Shown here piece after piece: positions 1 to 8,528 of a DNA stretch of 64,000 bases. The notes beneath the pieces are model-generated. The model made no database searches. It had not been told where the DNA came from and saw nothing but the letters and a program-made list of their open reading frames with translations. The number at the start of each line of letters is the position of its first letter. Position 1 is the first letter of the stretch. A program made the position numbers and the translations under genes. Source of the stretch: GCA-003244245 sp050699515 (GTDB taxonomy: Bacteria; Actinomycetota; Actinomycetes; Mycobacteriales; Pseudonocardiaceae). Where the stretch lies: NCBI GenBank assembly GCA_050699515.1, contig JBOHFF010000116.1, positions 16,861-80,860 of the forward strand, written 5' to 3'.

Positions 1-81
1 CTCCTCAGTAGTGCGCCGGACCGCGGGATCGGTGCGTACCATGAGCCCGGACGGTATCGGATCCGGGCGAGCCCGGTGGGC

Positions 82-87
82 TAGCGT
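82..87 (+). promoter_or_regulatory. Candidate -10 element for leaderless glmS
   Basis: TAGCGT lies 7 nt before the ATG at 95, and no Shine-Dalgarno sequence is visible in front of that ATG. This spacing would place the transcription start at or next to the start codon. Inference from sequence; no convincing -35 was seen. Confidence 0.4.
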
Positions 88-94
88 GACGCGC

Positions 95-1948
95 ATGTGC
101 GGAATCGTCGGCTATGTGGGGCATCGGGACGCCCTCGATGTGGTCCTGCAGGGCCTGGCCAGGCTGGAGTACCGGGGCTACGACTCGGCCGGTGTCGCCG
201 TGCTCAGCAGTGCCGGTGAGCTGGCGGTGACCCGCAAGGCGGGGGTGCTGGCCAACCTGATCGGCGAGCTCGACGCGACCGGCCGGGCGGGGTTGCGCGG
301 CACTGCCGGAATGGGACACACCCGCTGGGCCACCCACGGCGCGCCCACCGACCGCAACGCCCACCCGCACTGCGACATCGCGGGCCGGCTCGCCGTGGTG
401 CACAACGGGATCATCGAGAACCACGCTGCGCTGCGCGCCGAGCTGGAGCGGGCCGGAGTGGAGCTGGCCAGCGACACCGACACCGAGGCCGCCGCGCATC
501 TGCTCGCCGCCGCGTACGCGGACTGCGGTGATCTGGCGTTGGCTGTGCGCGCGGTGTGCCGGCGGTTGCGCGGAGCGTTCACGCTCGTCGTCACCCATGC
601 CGACGAGCCCGACCTGATCGTCGCGGCGCGGCGCTCCTCGCCGCTGGTGGTGGGGGTGGGCGCGGGGGAGCATTTCGTCGCCTCCGACGTCGCGGCGTTC
701 ATCGAGCACACCCGCGACGCCGTCGAACTCGGCCAGGACCAGGTGGTGACGATCACCCGGGACGGCTATCAGATCACCGACTTCCACGGCGAGCCTGCCG
801 CGGGGAAGCCCTTTCACGTCAGCTGGGACCTCTCGGCGGCGGAGAAGGGCGGGCATGACTACTTCATGCTCAAGGAGATCCAGGAGCAGCCCAGCGCGAT
901 CGCCAACACCCTGCGCGGGCATTTCGTGGACGGCCGGATCGTGCTGGACGAGCAGCGGATGGACACCCAGGAGCTGCGCGAGGTCGACAAGGTCTTCGTG
1001 ATCGCCTGCGGGAGCGCGTACCACTCCGGCATGGTCGCCAAGTACGCCATCGAGCACTGGTGCCGGCTGCCGGTGGAAGTGGAGCTGGCCAGCGAGTTCC
1101 GGTACCGGGACCCGGTGCTGGACCGCTCCACCCTGGTGGTGGCGATCTCGCAGTCGGGGGAGACGATGGACACCCTGGAGGCCGTCCGGCACGCTCGCGA
1201 GCAGAAGGCCCGGGTGCTGGCGATCTGCAACACCAACGGGGCGCAGATCCCCCGCGAATCCGACGCGGTCCTCTACACCCACGCGGGCCCGGAGATCGGT
1301 GTGGCCGCCACCAAGACGTTCCTGGCCCAGATCGTGGCCAACTCGCTGGTCGGGTTGGCGCTGGCGCAGGCCCGCGGCACCAAGTACGCCGACGAGGTCG
1401 CCCGCGAGTACGCCGAGCTGGAGGCGATGCCCGCGGCGGTCACGCAGGTGCTCGGCACTGTGGGGGCGGTGCGCGAGCTGGCCCGGGAGCTGGTGGACGC
1501 CAAGGTGGTGCTGTTCCTCGGCCGCCACGTCGGCTTCCCGGTGGCCCTGGAGGGCGCGCTGAAGCTCAAAGAGCTCGCCTACATGCACGCCGAGGGTTTC
1601 GCCGCCGGGGAGCTCAAGCACGGTCCCATCGCGCTGCTCGAGGAGGGCCTGCCGGTGGTCGTGGTGATGCCCTCGCCCAAGGGGCGGTCGGTGCTGCACC
1701 CCAAGCTGCTCTCCACGATCCAGGAGATCCGGGCCCGCGGTGCACGGACGATCGTCCTGGCCGAGGAGGGCGACGAGACGGTGCGGCCCTACGCCTCGCA
1801 CCTGCTGGAGATCCCCGCGGTGCCCACCCTGTTGCAACCCCTGGTGTCCACCGTGCCGCTGCAGGTGCTCGCCGCCGAGATCGCCAGGCAACGAGGCTAC
1901 GACGTCGACAAGCCCCGCAACCTGGCGAAGTCCGTCACGGTTGAATGA
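95..1948 (+). CDS. glmS: Glutamine--fructose-6-phosphate aminotransferase (isomerizing)
   Basis: GlmS converts fructose-6-phosphate and glutamine to glucosamine-6-phosphate, the first step to UDP-GlcNAc for peptidoglycan and mycothiol. The 617-residue product has the family's usual length. The start at 95 leaves Cys2 (MCGIVGYVG) as the N-terminal nucleophile of the class II glutaminase domain. Two SIS sugar-isomerase domains follow, with the SQSGET motif near residue 352 in the first. The C-terminus ends in the expected DKPRNLAKSVTVE. Earlier in-frame starts would bury the catalytic Cys and are rejected. The region upstream is outside the window, so any 5' regulation cannot be seen. Confidence 0.97.
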   Translation: MCGIVGYVGHRDALDVVLQGLARLEYRGYDSAGVAVLSSAGELAVTRKAGVLANLIGELDATGRAGLRGTAGMGHTRWATHGAPTDRNAHPHCDIAGRLAVVHNGIIENHAALRAELERAGVELASDTDTEAAAHLLAAAYADCGDLALAVRAVCRRLRGAFTLVVTHADEPDLIVAARRSSPLVVGVGAGEHFVASDVAAFIEHTRDAVELGQDQVVTITRDGYQITDFHGEPAAGKPFHVSWDLSAAEKGGHDYFMLKEIQEQPSAIANTLRGHFVDGRIVLDEQRMDTQELREVDKVFVIACGSAYHSGMVAKYAIEHWCRLPVEVELASEFRYRDPVLDRSTLVVAISQSGETMDTLEAVRHAREQKARVLAICNTNGAQIPRESDAVLYTHAGPEIGVAATKTFLAQIVANSLVGLALAQARGTKYADEVAREYAELEAMPAAVTQVLGTVGAVRELARELVDAKVVLFLGRHVGFPVALEGALKLKELAYMHAEGFAAGELKHGPIALLEEGLPVVVVMPSPKGRSVLHPKLLSTIQEIRARGARTIVLAEEGDETVRPYASHLLEIPAVPTLLQPLVSTVPLQVLAAEIARQRGYDVDKPRNLAKSVTVE

Positions 1949-1990
1949 TGGCGTGTCGCGCTCCAGTGTCCACCGTGTCAGGCCGTGGTG

Positions 1991-2046
1991 CCCGGTGCCC
2001 GGTGCCCGGTGCCCGGTGAACGGTGCCCGGTGAACGGTGTCCGATG
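1991..2046 (+). repeat. Eight 7-bp tandem units ending in the nnr start codon
   Basis: Units of CCCGGTG (with AACGGTG variants) run head to tail. The eighth unit, TCCGATG, supplies the ATG of the following gene at 2044. This is a direct observation. Unit gain or loss would change the spacing upstream of nnr. Confidence 0.8.
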
Positions 2047-3552
2047 AACCCAGGTGCCTGGAAGGTGGCGCGCGTGCGCGCCGCCGAGGATGCCCTCCTC
2101 GCGCAGGTGCCGGCTGGTGCGTTGATGCGTCGCGCTGCGTTCGGGCTGGCCACCCGGACCGCGGCGGTGCTGGCCGAGCGCACCGGCGGGGTCGCCGGGC
2201 GGCAGGTTGCATTGCTGGTGGGGGCCGGGAACAACGGCGGGGACGCGATGTGGGCCGGGGCGTTGCTGCGCCGCCGCGGGGTGGCCGTCACCGCCGTGCT
2301 GCTCTCTGCGCAGCGCGCCCATCCGCAGGGCCTGGCCGCACTGCGCCGGGCCGGTGGGCGGATCGCCGATGACCTGCCGGAGCACGCTCACCTGGTGCTC
2401 GACGGGATCGTCGGGCTGTCCGGTCAGGGCCCGCTGCGTCCTGAGGCGGCTCGGCTGGTGGACGCGGTCCGGGCGCCGATCATCGCGGTGGACTCGCCCT
2501 CGGGGGTGGACCCGGACACCGGCACCACGAGCGGACCCGCGGTCACCGCCACCGAGACCGTCACCTTCGGCGCACGCAAGCCGGTGCACCTGCTTGCCCC
2601 GTGGCGGTGCGGCCCGGTGCACCTGGTGGACATCGGGCTGCTCGGCCGGCTCGGCGAGCCGGATCTGCGGGTGCTCACCGCCGCCGAGGTTGGTGCGTTG
2701 TGGCCGGTGCCGGGCCCGGCCAGCGATAAGTACAGCCAGGGCGTCGTGGGGATCGCCGCGGGTTCAGCGGGCTACCCCGGCGCCGCGGTGCTCTGCGCCG
2801 GCGCCGCGGCGCTGGCGACCTCGGGCATGGTGCGCTTCGCCGGTACCGCCGCCGACGCGGTCCGCGCCCGGTGGCCGGAGGTGGTGGCCACCGGGTCGGT
2901 GTCCGACGCGGGGCAGGTGCAGGCCTGGGCCGTCGGGCCCGGCTTGGGCACCGGCGCCGCTGCCCGCCAGGTGCTCGCCCACGTGCTGGCCGCCGGGGTG
3001 CCGGTGGTCGCCGACGCCGACGCGATCACCCTGCTGGCCCGGCATCCCGAGCTGGCTGACCACCGGGATCCGGGGACCGCGCTGGTCCTCACCCCGCACG
3101 ACCGGGAGTTCGAGCGGCTCACCGGTCACCCGCCCGGCACCGACCGGGTCGCGGCCACCCAGGACGCGGCGCGCCGGTTCGCCGCCGTGGTGCTGCTCAA
3201 AGGGAACGTCACCATCATCGCCGCGCCGGACGGCCGGGTCCTGGTGAACCCGGCCCACTCGTGCTGGCCCGCGACGGCCGGTTCCGGTGACGTCCTCACC
3301 GGCATACTCGGCGCCCTGCTCGCCACCGGCCTGGACCCCGCCCTCGCGGCCGCCGCCGCAGCCCACGCCCAAGACCTCGCCGCCACCCTCGCGGCCTCGG
3401 GCGCGTCCCCTGGAGCTGCGTTCTGGGGACAGAACGCAGTAATCAGGTCGGTTGGGGGGCCGGTGCCCGCGTCAGAGATACAGCGGGGGTTGGGTGCGGC
3501 GATTCGGGGGCTGCGGGGGGCGGCTGCCGGGGTGGGGGGAGGATGCGCGTGA
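2044..3552 (+). CDS. nnr: Bifunctional NAD(P)H-hydrate epimerase / ADP-dependent dehydratase
   Basis: This enzyme repairs damaged NADHX and NADPHX. The N-terminal NnrE-type epimerase domain (about residues 1-210) carries the GNNGGD motif near residue 62. The C-terminal NnrD-type ribokinase-fold dehydratase carries AGSGDVLTG near residue 410. The 502-residue length fits the fused actinobacterial form. The ATG at 2044 starts the conserved sequence; a GTG at 2023 would only add repeat-encoded residues. The 3' end overlaps the alr start by about 10 bp. Low-complexity GGL/RG-rich residues near the C-terminus look non-conserved. Confidence 0.93.
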   Translation: MNPGAWKVARVRAAEDALLAQVPAGALMRRAAFGLATRTAAVLAERTGGVAGRQVALLVGAGNNGGDAMWAGALLRRRGVAVTAVLLSAQRAHPQGLAALRRAGGRIADDLPEHAHLVLDGIVGLSGQGPLRPEAARLVDAVRAPIIAVDSPSGVDPDTGTTSGPAVTATETVTFGARKPVHLLAPWRCGPVHLVDIGLLGRLGEPDLRVLTAAEVGALWPVPGPASDKYSQGVVGIAAGSAGYPGAAVLCAGAAALATSGMVRFAGTAADAVRARWPEVVATGSVSDAGQVQAWAVGPGLGTGAAARQVLAHVLAAGVPVVADADAITLLARHPELADHRDPGTALVLTPHDREFERLTGHPPGTDRVAATQDAARRFAAVVLLKGNVTIIAAPDGRVLVNPAHSCWPATAGSGDVLTGILGALLATGLDPALAAAAAAHAQDLAATLAASGASPGAAFWGQNAVIRSVGGPVPASEIQRGLGAAIRGLRGAAAGVGGGCA

Positions 3553-4718
3553 TGCCAACTCCGTTCCAGCGCCCGCGGGTTGAAGTGGTGATCGATCTCG
3601 ACGCGATCCGGCATAACGTACGGATCCTCGCCGGTGCCGCCGCTGCCACCGGCGCTGCCACCATGGCGGTGGTCAAGGCCGACGGGTACGGCCATGGCGC
3701 GGTGGACGTCGCTCTCGCCGCGCTGGAAGCGGGAGCCGGTGCGCTGGGCGTGTGCGGCATTGAAGAGGCGCTCGCTCTGCGCCGGCGCGGGATCGATGCG
3801 CCCGTGCTGGCCTGGCTGCACGCGCCCGGAGAGAACCTCGCCTCCGGTGTCGCTGCCGGGATCGATCTCGGGATCTACTCCGCCGGCCAGCTCGACGCCG
3901 CAGTGTCAGCCGCCGCGGTGAGTGGCCGCACCGCGCGGGTACACCTCAAGGTCGACACCGGGCTGACCCGCGGCGGGGCTTGCCGCGATCAATGGCCTGG
4001 GCTGGTCCGGGCCGCGGCAGCCGCGCGAGGCGTCGAGGTCGTCGCGGTCTGGTCGCATCTCGCGCACGCCGACGATCCCGATCCGGGGCACCCGATCATC
4101 GAACAGCAGGTCAGGTATTTCGACGAGGCCTACCAGCTGGCTCGGGATGCCGGACTGCGACCACTGCGGCACCTGGCGAACTCCGCGGCCACTCTCACCC
4201 GGCCCGACCTGCACTACGACATGGTCCGTCCCGGTATCGCCGTCTACGGACTCTCGCCGGGGCCCCGGGTCGATGACCGTCTCCGGCCGGCGATGACGTT
4301 GCGCTCGCAGGTCGCGATGGTCAAACGCGTCCCAGCCGGCGAGGGTGTGTCGTACGGGCACGCGTGGCATACCGATCGGGAGACCACGTTGGCCCTGGTA
4401 CCTGCCGGGTACGCTGACGGGGTGCCGCGGGTACTCACCGGCCGGCTGGACGTGTGGCTGGCCGGCCGGCGCCGGCCGGTGGTGGGGAGGGTGTGCATGG
4501 ACCAGGTGATGGTCGACTGCGGCGACGACCGGATCGCCGAGGGCGCTGAGGTGGTCTTCTTCGGCACCGGCGAGGACGGCGCGCCCACTGCCGCGGAATG
4601 GGCCGACAAGCTGGGCACGATTCATTACGAAGTGGTCGCGGGAATGGCGCGTCCCCGGTTGACCCGGACCGTGCGCGGTCGCCGCGCGGTTCCGGCGCTG
4701 GCGCGGATCGCGCGATGA
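3543..4718 (+). CDS. alr: Alanine racemase
   Basis: Alr is a PLP enzyme that interconverts L- and D-alanine for peptidoglycan. The 391-residue product has the usual length. The PLP-binding lysine is Lys45 in the VVKADGYGHG motif, in an N-terminal TIM barrel. The catalytic tyrosine region (SYGHAW) lies near residue 270 and the C-terminal beta domain includes GRVCMDQVMVD. ATGs at 3543 and 3552 are both possible. The gene overlaps nnr upstream and the hydrolase downstream (ATGA), so the run is probably translationally coupled. Confidence 0.96.
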   Translation: MRVMPTPFQRPRVEVVIDLDAIRHNVRILAGAAAATGAATMAVVKADGYGHGAVDVALAALEAGAGALGVCGIEEALALRRRGIDAPVLAWLHAPGENLASGVAAGIDLGIYSAGQLDAAVSAAAVSGRTARVHLKVDTGLTRGGACRDQWPGLVRAAAAARGVEVVAVWSHLAHADDPDPGHPIIEQQVRYFDEAYQLARDAGLRPLRHLANSAATLTRPDLHYDMVRPGIAVYGLSPGPRVDDRLRPAMTLRSQVAMVKRVPAGEGVSYGHAWHTDRETTLALVPAGYADGVPRVLTGRLDVWLAGRRRPVVGRVCMDQVMVDCGDDRIAEGAEVVFFGTGEDGAPTAAEWADKLGTIHYEVVAGMARPRLTRTVRGRRAVPALARIAR

Positions 4719-5788
4719 GGGCCAGGTGGGTGGTCGGCGCAGCGCTGGGAACGGTCGCCACGACCGCGCTCGTCGCCGGCGCCGTTCACCTCAACCGCGT
4801 CGCCAAGGTCCGCCGAGCTGTGGCGGAACTGCCTGACGCGCTGCCGCCCACGTTGCCGCCGGACCGGGAGTACACGGTGCCGGCCGACGACGGGGTAGTG
4901 CTGTCGGTGGAGGAGCTCGACCCGGTCGATGGTGGATCGCCCGAGCTCACGGTCGTGCTGGTGCACGGTTACACCCTGGACCGGCGGACCTGGCTGTTCC
5001 AGCGCTTCGAGCTGGCGCACTCCACCGCACCTCGGGTTCGCCAGGTGCTCTACGACCTGCGCAGCCACGGCCGCTCTGGTCGTTCGCCCCGTAGCGCCTC
5101 CACCATCGAGCAGCTCGGTCGCGACCTGCACACGGTGATCGATAAGGCCGCCCCCGAGGGTCCGGTCGTCCTGATCGGGCATTCCATGGGCGGTATGACG
5201 ATCATGGCGTTGGCTGAGCACGACCCTGCGCTGTTCGCCGAGCGGATCTGTGGGGTGGTCTTGCTCAACACCAGCGCCGGCGACATCGGCGCCTCGGGGC
5301 TGTCCCGCCCGTTCCTGTCCCGGCGCAACCCGATGATGCCGGTGGCCAGGCGGCTGTCCAACTGGCAGCTCGGCACGCAGGCGATCGATCGCGGGCGGGA
5401 TGCCGCTGGGCATCTGGCCTGGAGCCTGACCCGCAAGCTCTCCTTCGCCGACGCGGGGATCAACCCGGCGGTAGTCGAGCTGCTGCATGAGATGATCGGC
5501 GCCACGCCCTTCGAGGTCGTGGTCGACTTCCTGGACACTTTCGGGGCGCACAACCGGTACGCCGCGCTGGCCGGTCTGCGGTACGTCAAGATGCTGGTGA
5601 TCGGGGCCGACGGTGACCTGCTGATCCCCTACCAGCACTCCGAGGCGATCGCGGCGCTGCTGCCCGATGTCGAGCTGGTCAAGGTGGAGGGGGCGGGTCA
5701 CGTACCGATGCTGGAAGCGCCCAAGCTCGTCAATGAGCATCTCCTGGAGTTCCTGGCGCGCTGCGCCGGGGCCTGTTCCCACCGGTAG
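4715..5788 (+). CDS. Membrane-anchored alpha/beta hydrolase
   Basis: The 357-residue protein begins with a hydrophobic segment (residues about 4-25), which is either a membrane anchor or an uncleaved signal. An alpha/beta hydrolase fold follows: the oxyanion region LVHGYTLD, the nucleophile elbow GHSMGG with Ser near residue 157, and a late GAGHVPMLE that supplies the His. The start at 4715 overlaps the alr stop as ATGA. This position between alr and tsaE is conserved in actinobacteria (Rv3423c to Rv3422c region). The substrate is unknown; esterase or lipase chemistry is likely. Confidence 0.88.
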   Translation: MRARWVVGAALGTVATTALVAGAVHLNRVAKVRRAVAELPDALPPTLPPDREYTVPADDGVVLSVEELDPVDGGSPELTVVLVHGYTLDRRTWLFQRFELAHSTAPRVRQVLYDLRSHGRSGRSPRSASTIEQLGRDLHTVIDKAAPEGPVVLIGHSMGGMTIMALAEHDPALFAERICGVVLLNTSAGDIGASGLSRPFLSRRNPMMPVARRLSNWQLGTQAIDRGRDAAGHLAWSLTRKLSFADAGINPAVVELLHEMIGATPFEVVVDFLDTFGAHNRYAALAGLRYVKMLVIGADGDLLIPYQHSEAIAALLPDVELVKVEGAGHVPMLEAPKLVNEHLLEFLARCAGACSHR

Positions 5789-5797
5789 AGACATCAG

Positions 5798-6340
5798 GTG
5801 GAACTGATGCTGGAGCTGGCGAACCCGGCGGACACCGAACGCCTGGGCTGGGCGGTGGGCCGGCTGTTGCGCCCCGGTGACGTGGTGGTGCTGTCCGGGC
5901 CGCTGGGCGCGGGCAAGACCGTGCTGGCCCGCGGCATCGGTGCCGGACTGGGAGTGCGCGGGCCAATCACCTCCCCGACGTTCGTCATCGCCCGTGAGCA
6001 CCCGGCGCTGCCCGGTGGTCGTGGCGTGCCGCTGGTGCACGTCGACGCCTACCGGTTGGGTGGGATGGCCGAGCTGGACGACCTCGACCTGGACACCGAT
6101 CTGCTCGCCGCCGCCGTGGTCGTGGAGTGGGGCGAGGGCCTGGCCGAGCGCTTGGCCGACGAGCACCTGCTGATCCGGCTGCGCCGGTCCAGCGCGGCCA
6201 GTGCTGATGAGAACCGCGGAGTTGATGAGAACCGCGGCGTTGATGAGGGCCGCGTCGCGCAGCTGAGCGGCCCGGCCCGGTTGCTACCGGAGTGGGCTGG
6301 CCTGGTGGCTGCCCGCGAGCCCGAAATGGGTGATCCGTAA
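5798..6340 (+). CDS. tsaE: tRNA threonylcarbamoyladenosine biosynthesis ATPase TsaE
   Basis: TsaE is the ATPase partner of TsaB-TsaD in making t6A37 on ANN-decoding tRNAs. The 180-residue product has Walker A GPLGAGKT (residues 34-41), then TSPTF and HVDAYR motifs typical of TsaE, and a Walker-B-like VVVEWGEG. The GTG start is 9 bp after the hydrolase stop. Oddly, residues about 137-152 repeat DENRGV, encoded by 18-bp tandem repeats at 6206-6253, in a non-conserved C-terminal tail. It belongs to the tsaE-tsaB-rimI-tsaD operon. Confidence 0.95.
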   Translation: MELMLELANPADTERLGWAVGRLLRPGDVVVLSGPLGAGKTVLARGIGAGLGVRGPITSPTFVIAREHPALPGGRGVPLVHVDAYRLGGMAELDDLDLDTDLLAAAVVVEWGEGLAERLADEHLLIRLRRSSAASADENRGVDENRGVDEGRVAQLSGPARLLPEWAGLVAAREPEMGDP

Positions 6341-6351
6341 GATCGTCCTCC

Positions 6352-7008
6352 GTGTTGGTGCTGGCTGTGGACACAGCGACCTCCGCGGTGACCGCCGGGC
6401 TGCTCAGGTTGCCCGTGGCGGGCTCGCCGGAGGTTCTCGCCGAGCACGTCACGGTGCACCCTCGGGCGCACGGCGAGCGGCTCATGCCCGCGGTGTGCGA
6501 GGTGCTGGCCGGCGCCGGGGTGTCGATGCAAGAGTTGGACGCGGTGGTGTGTGGGGCGGGTCCGGGTCCGTTCACCGGTCTCCGGGTCGGGATGGTCACC
6601 GCCGCGGCGCTGGGCGATGCCCTGAGCATCCCCGTCTATCCGGTGTGCAGCCTGGACGCGATCGCCCACCGGGCGGGTGCCGGCAGCCCGCTGTTGGTGA
6701 TCACCGATGCCCGTCGGCGCGAGGTGTACTGGGCACGCTATGACTCCTGCGGTGCCCGCATCGACGGCCCGCACGTGGACCGGCCCGACGACCTGCCGCT
6801 GGCTGGTGTGTCCCGGGTGGCCGGCGCGTCGGGTCTGGCGGTGGGCTTGCCGGTGCTGCCTCCGCGGCACCCGGACCCGGCTGCTCTGGTCGCAGTGGTC
6901 GCGGTCGCGGTGCGGGCGCAGGCGCCACCGGCTCCCCTCACCCCCCTGTACCTGCGTCGCCCGGATGCGGTCGAACCGGGGCCGCGCAAGCGGGTGACGC
7001 CGGTGTGA
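6352..7008 (+). CDS. tsaB: tRNA threonylcarbamoyladenosine biosynthesis protein TsaB
   Basis: TsaB is the inactive ASKHA-fold partner of TsaD. The 218-residue product begins LVLAVDTAT and has the GPGPFTGLRVG signature of YeaZ/TsaB. The GTG start is 11 bp after tsaE. The 3' end overlaps rimI as GTGTGA, so coupling is expected. Length and motifs are normal for the family. Confidence 0.95.
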   Translation: MLVLAVDTATSAVTAGLLRLPVAGSPEVLAEHVTVHPRAHGERLMPAVCEVLAGAGVSMQELDAVVCGAGPGPFTGLRVGMVTAAALGDALSIPVYPVCSLDAIAHRAGAGSPLLVITDARRREVYWARYDSCGARIDGPHVDRPDDLPLAGVSRVAGASGLAVGLPVLPPRHPDPAALVAVVAVAVRAQAPPAPLTPLYLRRPDAVEPGPRKRVTPV

Positions 7009-7445
7009 GGGTCCTGATCGAACCACTGGCGCCCGCGGACGCGCGGCGCTGCGCCGAGCTGGAGCGGCTGCTGTTCGACGGCGACGATCCGTGGAGCGCT
7101 GAGGCGTTCCTGGAGGCACTGGCTGCGGGTCATCACTACCTCGCAGCCCGGGAGGGTCCCTGGCTGGTGGGCTATGCTGGTCTGGCTCGCGTCGGGACCG
7201 AGGCGGAGATCCATACCCTCGCGGTGGACCCGGCGCACCATCGCCGGGGAGTCGGGCGCGCGTTGCTGCGGGCGATCCTCGGTCATGCGGTGGGAGCCAC
7301 CGTGTTCCTGGAGGTGCGCACCGACAACGAGTCGGCGATCGCGCTGTATCGCAGTGAGGGGTTCGTGGTGATCGGCACGCGCCGTCGTTACTACCGGCCC
7401 AGCGGGGCCGACGCGTTCACCATGTGCCGGCAGGCCGTGCTGTGA
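7005..7445 (+). CDS. rimI: GNAT acetyltransferase RimI
   Basis: RimI N-alpha-acetylates ribosomal protein bS18 and other substrates. The 146-residue GNAT fold shows the acetyl-CoA pyrophosphate loop in DPAHHRRGVGRALL and the C-terminal RTDNESAIALYRSEGF followed by RRRYY, typical of RimI. The GTG start overlaps the tsaB stop and the 3' end overlaps the tsaD start (GTGA). Its place between tsaB and tsaD is conserved in actinobacteria. Confidence 0.93.
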   Translation: MRVLIEPLAPADARRCAELERLLFDGDDPWSAEAFLEALAAGHHYLAAREGPWLVGYAGLARVGTEAEIHTLAVDPAHHRRGVGRALLRAILGHAVGATVFLEVRTDNESAIALYRSEGFVVIGTRRRYYRPSGADAFTMCRQAVL

Positions 7446-8512
7446 CCGCTAGGGGGCCGGCGGCGGGCGTGGTCCTGGGCATCGAGACCTCCTGCGACGA
7501 GACCGGAGTGGGCGTCGTGGCGCTCGCCTCCGACGGCACGGTCACGCTGCTCGCCGATGAGATCGCCTCCAGCGTCGAGGAGCACGCCCGTTTCGGTGGC
7601 GTGGTGCCCGAGGTGGCCTCCCGCGCTCATTTACAGGCGATGGTGCCGACGGTGCGCCGTGCGCTGCGGGTTGCCGGTGTCGCCCCGACAGATCTCGACG
7701 CGGTGGCGGTCACCGCAGGACCAGGGCTCTCCGGTGCGTTGCTGATCGGGGTGGCCGCGGCGAAGGCGTACGCGACGGCCTGGGGTGTCCCGCTCTACGG
7801 GGTCAATCACCTCACCGCGCACGTCGCGGTGGACACCCTGGAGCACGGTCCACTACCGCCTGCGCTGGCCCTGCTCGTCTCCGGTGGGCACTCCAGCCTG
7901 CTGGAGGTTCCCTCGCTGGTGGTCCCGTTGCGCCCGTTGGGAGCCACCGTCGACGACGCCGCCGGGGAGGCGTTCGACAAGGTTGCCCGGCTGCTGGGGC
8001 TGGGCTTCCCGGGTGGGCCCTTCATCGACCGGGCGGCCCGGGAAGGAGATCCGGGCAGCGTCCGCTTCCCCCGTGGCCTGACCGGCCCCGGCGACGCGCC
8101 CTACGACTTCTCCTTCTCCGGACTCAAGACCGCGGTCGCCCGCTACGTCGAGGGGCTGGGGCACCAGGGGATCACCGTGCCGGTCGCCGACGTAGCCGCC
8201 GCCTTCCAGGAGGCCGTGGTGGACGTGCTCACCGCCAAGGCGCTGCGGGCTGCCATCGACCGGGGCATCGACACCCTGCTCATCGGGGGTGGCGTCGCCG
8301 CCAACTCCCGGTTACGCGCACTGGCGGCGCAGCGCTGCGCGGCGACCGGGGTACGGCTGCGGGTCCCCCGACCGCGACTGTGCACCGACAACGGAGCGAT
8401 GGTGGCCGCGCTCGGCGCGCACCTGCTCGCCGCCGGCGCGCCCCCGTCTCCGCTCGACATCCCCACCGACCCCGGCCTGTCGATCACCACCTCGCTGGTG
8501 GGGAGCTCGTGA
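7442..8512 (+). CDS. tsaD: tRNA N6-adenosine threonylcarbamoyltransferase TsaD
   Basis: TsaD transfers the threonylcarbamoyl group to A37 of tRNA. The 356-residue product starts LGIETSCDETGVG. The metal-binding HxxxH is at His123 and His127, followed by LVSGGHSSLL and GGGVAANSRLR; a late TDNGAM carries the third metal ligand. The GTG at 7442 overlaps the rimI stop; an ATG at 7424 would lie deeper in rimI and is less likely. Its end faces the phosphatase gene with a 16-bp gap. Confidence 0.96.
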   Translation: MTARGPAAGVVLGIETSCDETGVGVVALASDGTVTLLADEIASSVEEHARFGGVVPEVASRAHLQAMVPTVRRALRVAGVAPTDLDAVAVTAGPGLSGALLIGVAAAKAYATAWGVPLYGVNHLTAHVAVDTLEHGPLPPALALLVSGGHSSLLEVPSLVVPLRPLGATVDDAAGEAFDKVARLLGLGFPGGPFIDRAAREGDPGSVRFPRGLTGPGDAPYDFSFSGLKTAVARYVEGLGHQGITVPVADVAAAFQEAVVDVLTAKALRAAIDRGIDTLLIGGGVAANSRLRALAAQRCAATGVRLRVPRPRLCTDNGAMVAALGAHLLAAGAPPSPLDIPTDPGLSITTSLVGSS

Positions 8513-8528
8513 AGAGCCGTCAACCCGG

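Noticed and set aside
5..2212. Very long open frame on the strand opposite glmS
   Set aside because: High-GC shadow frame with His/Gly/Arg-rich composition, no domain, fully antisense to glmS. The same applies to 9127-11343, 33120-34952, 39634-41763 and 58731-60485 on the reverse strand.
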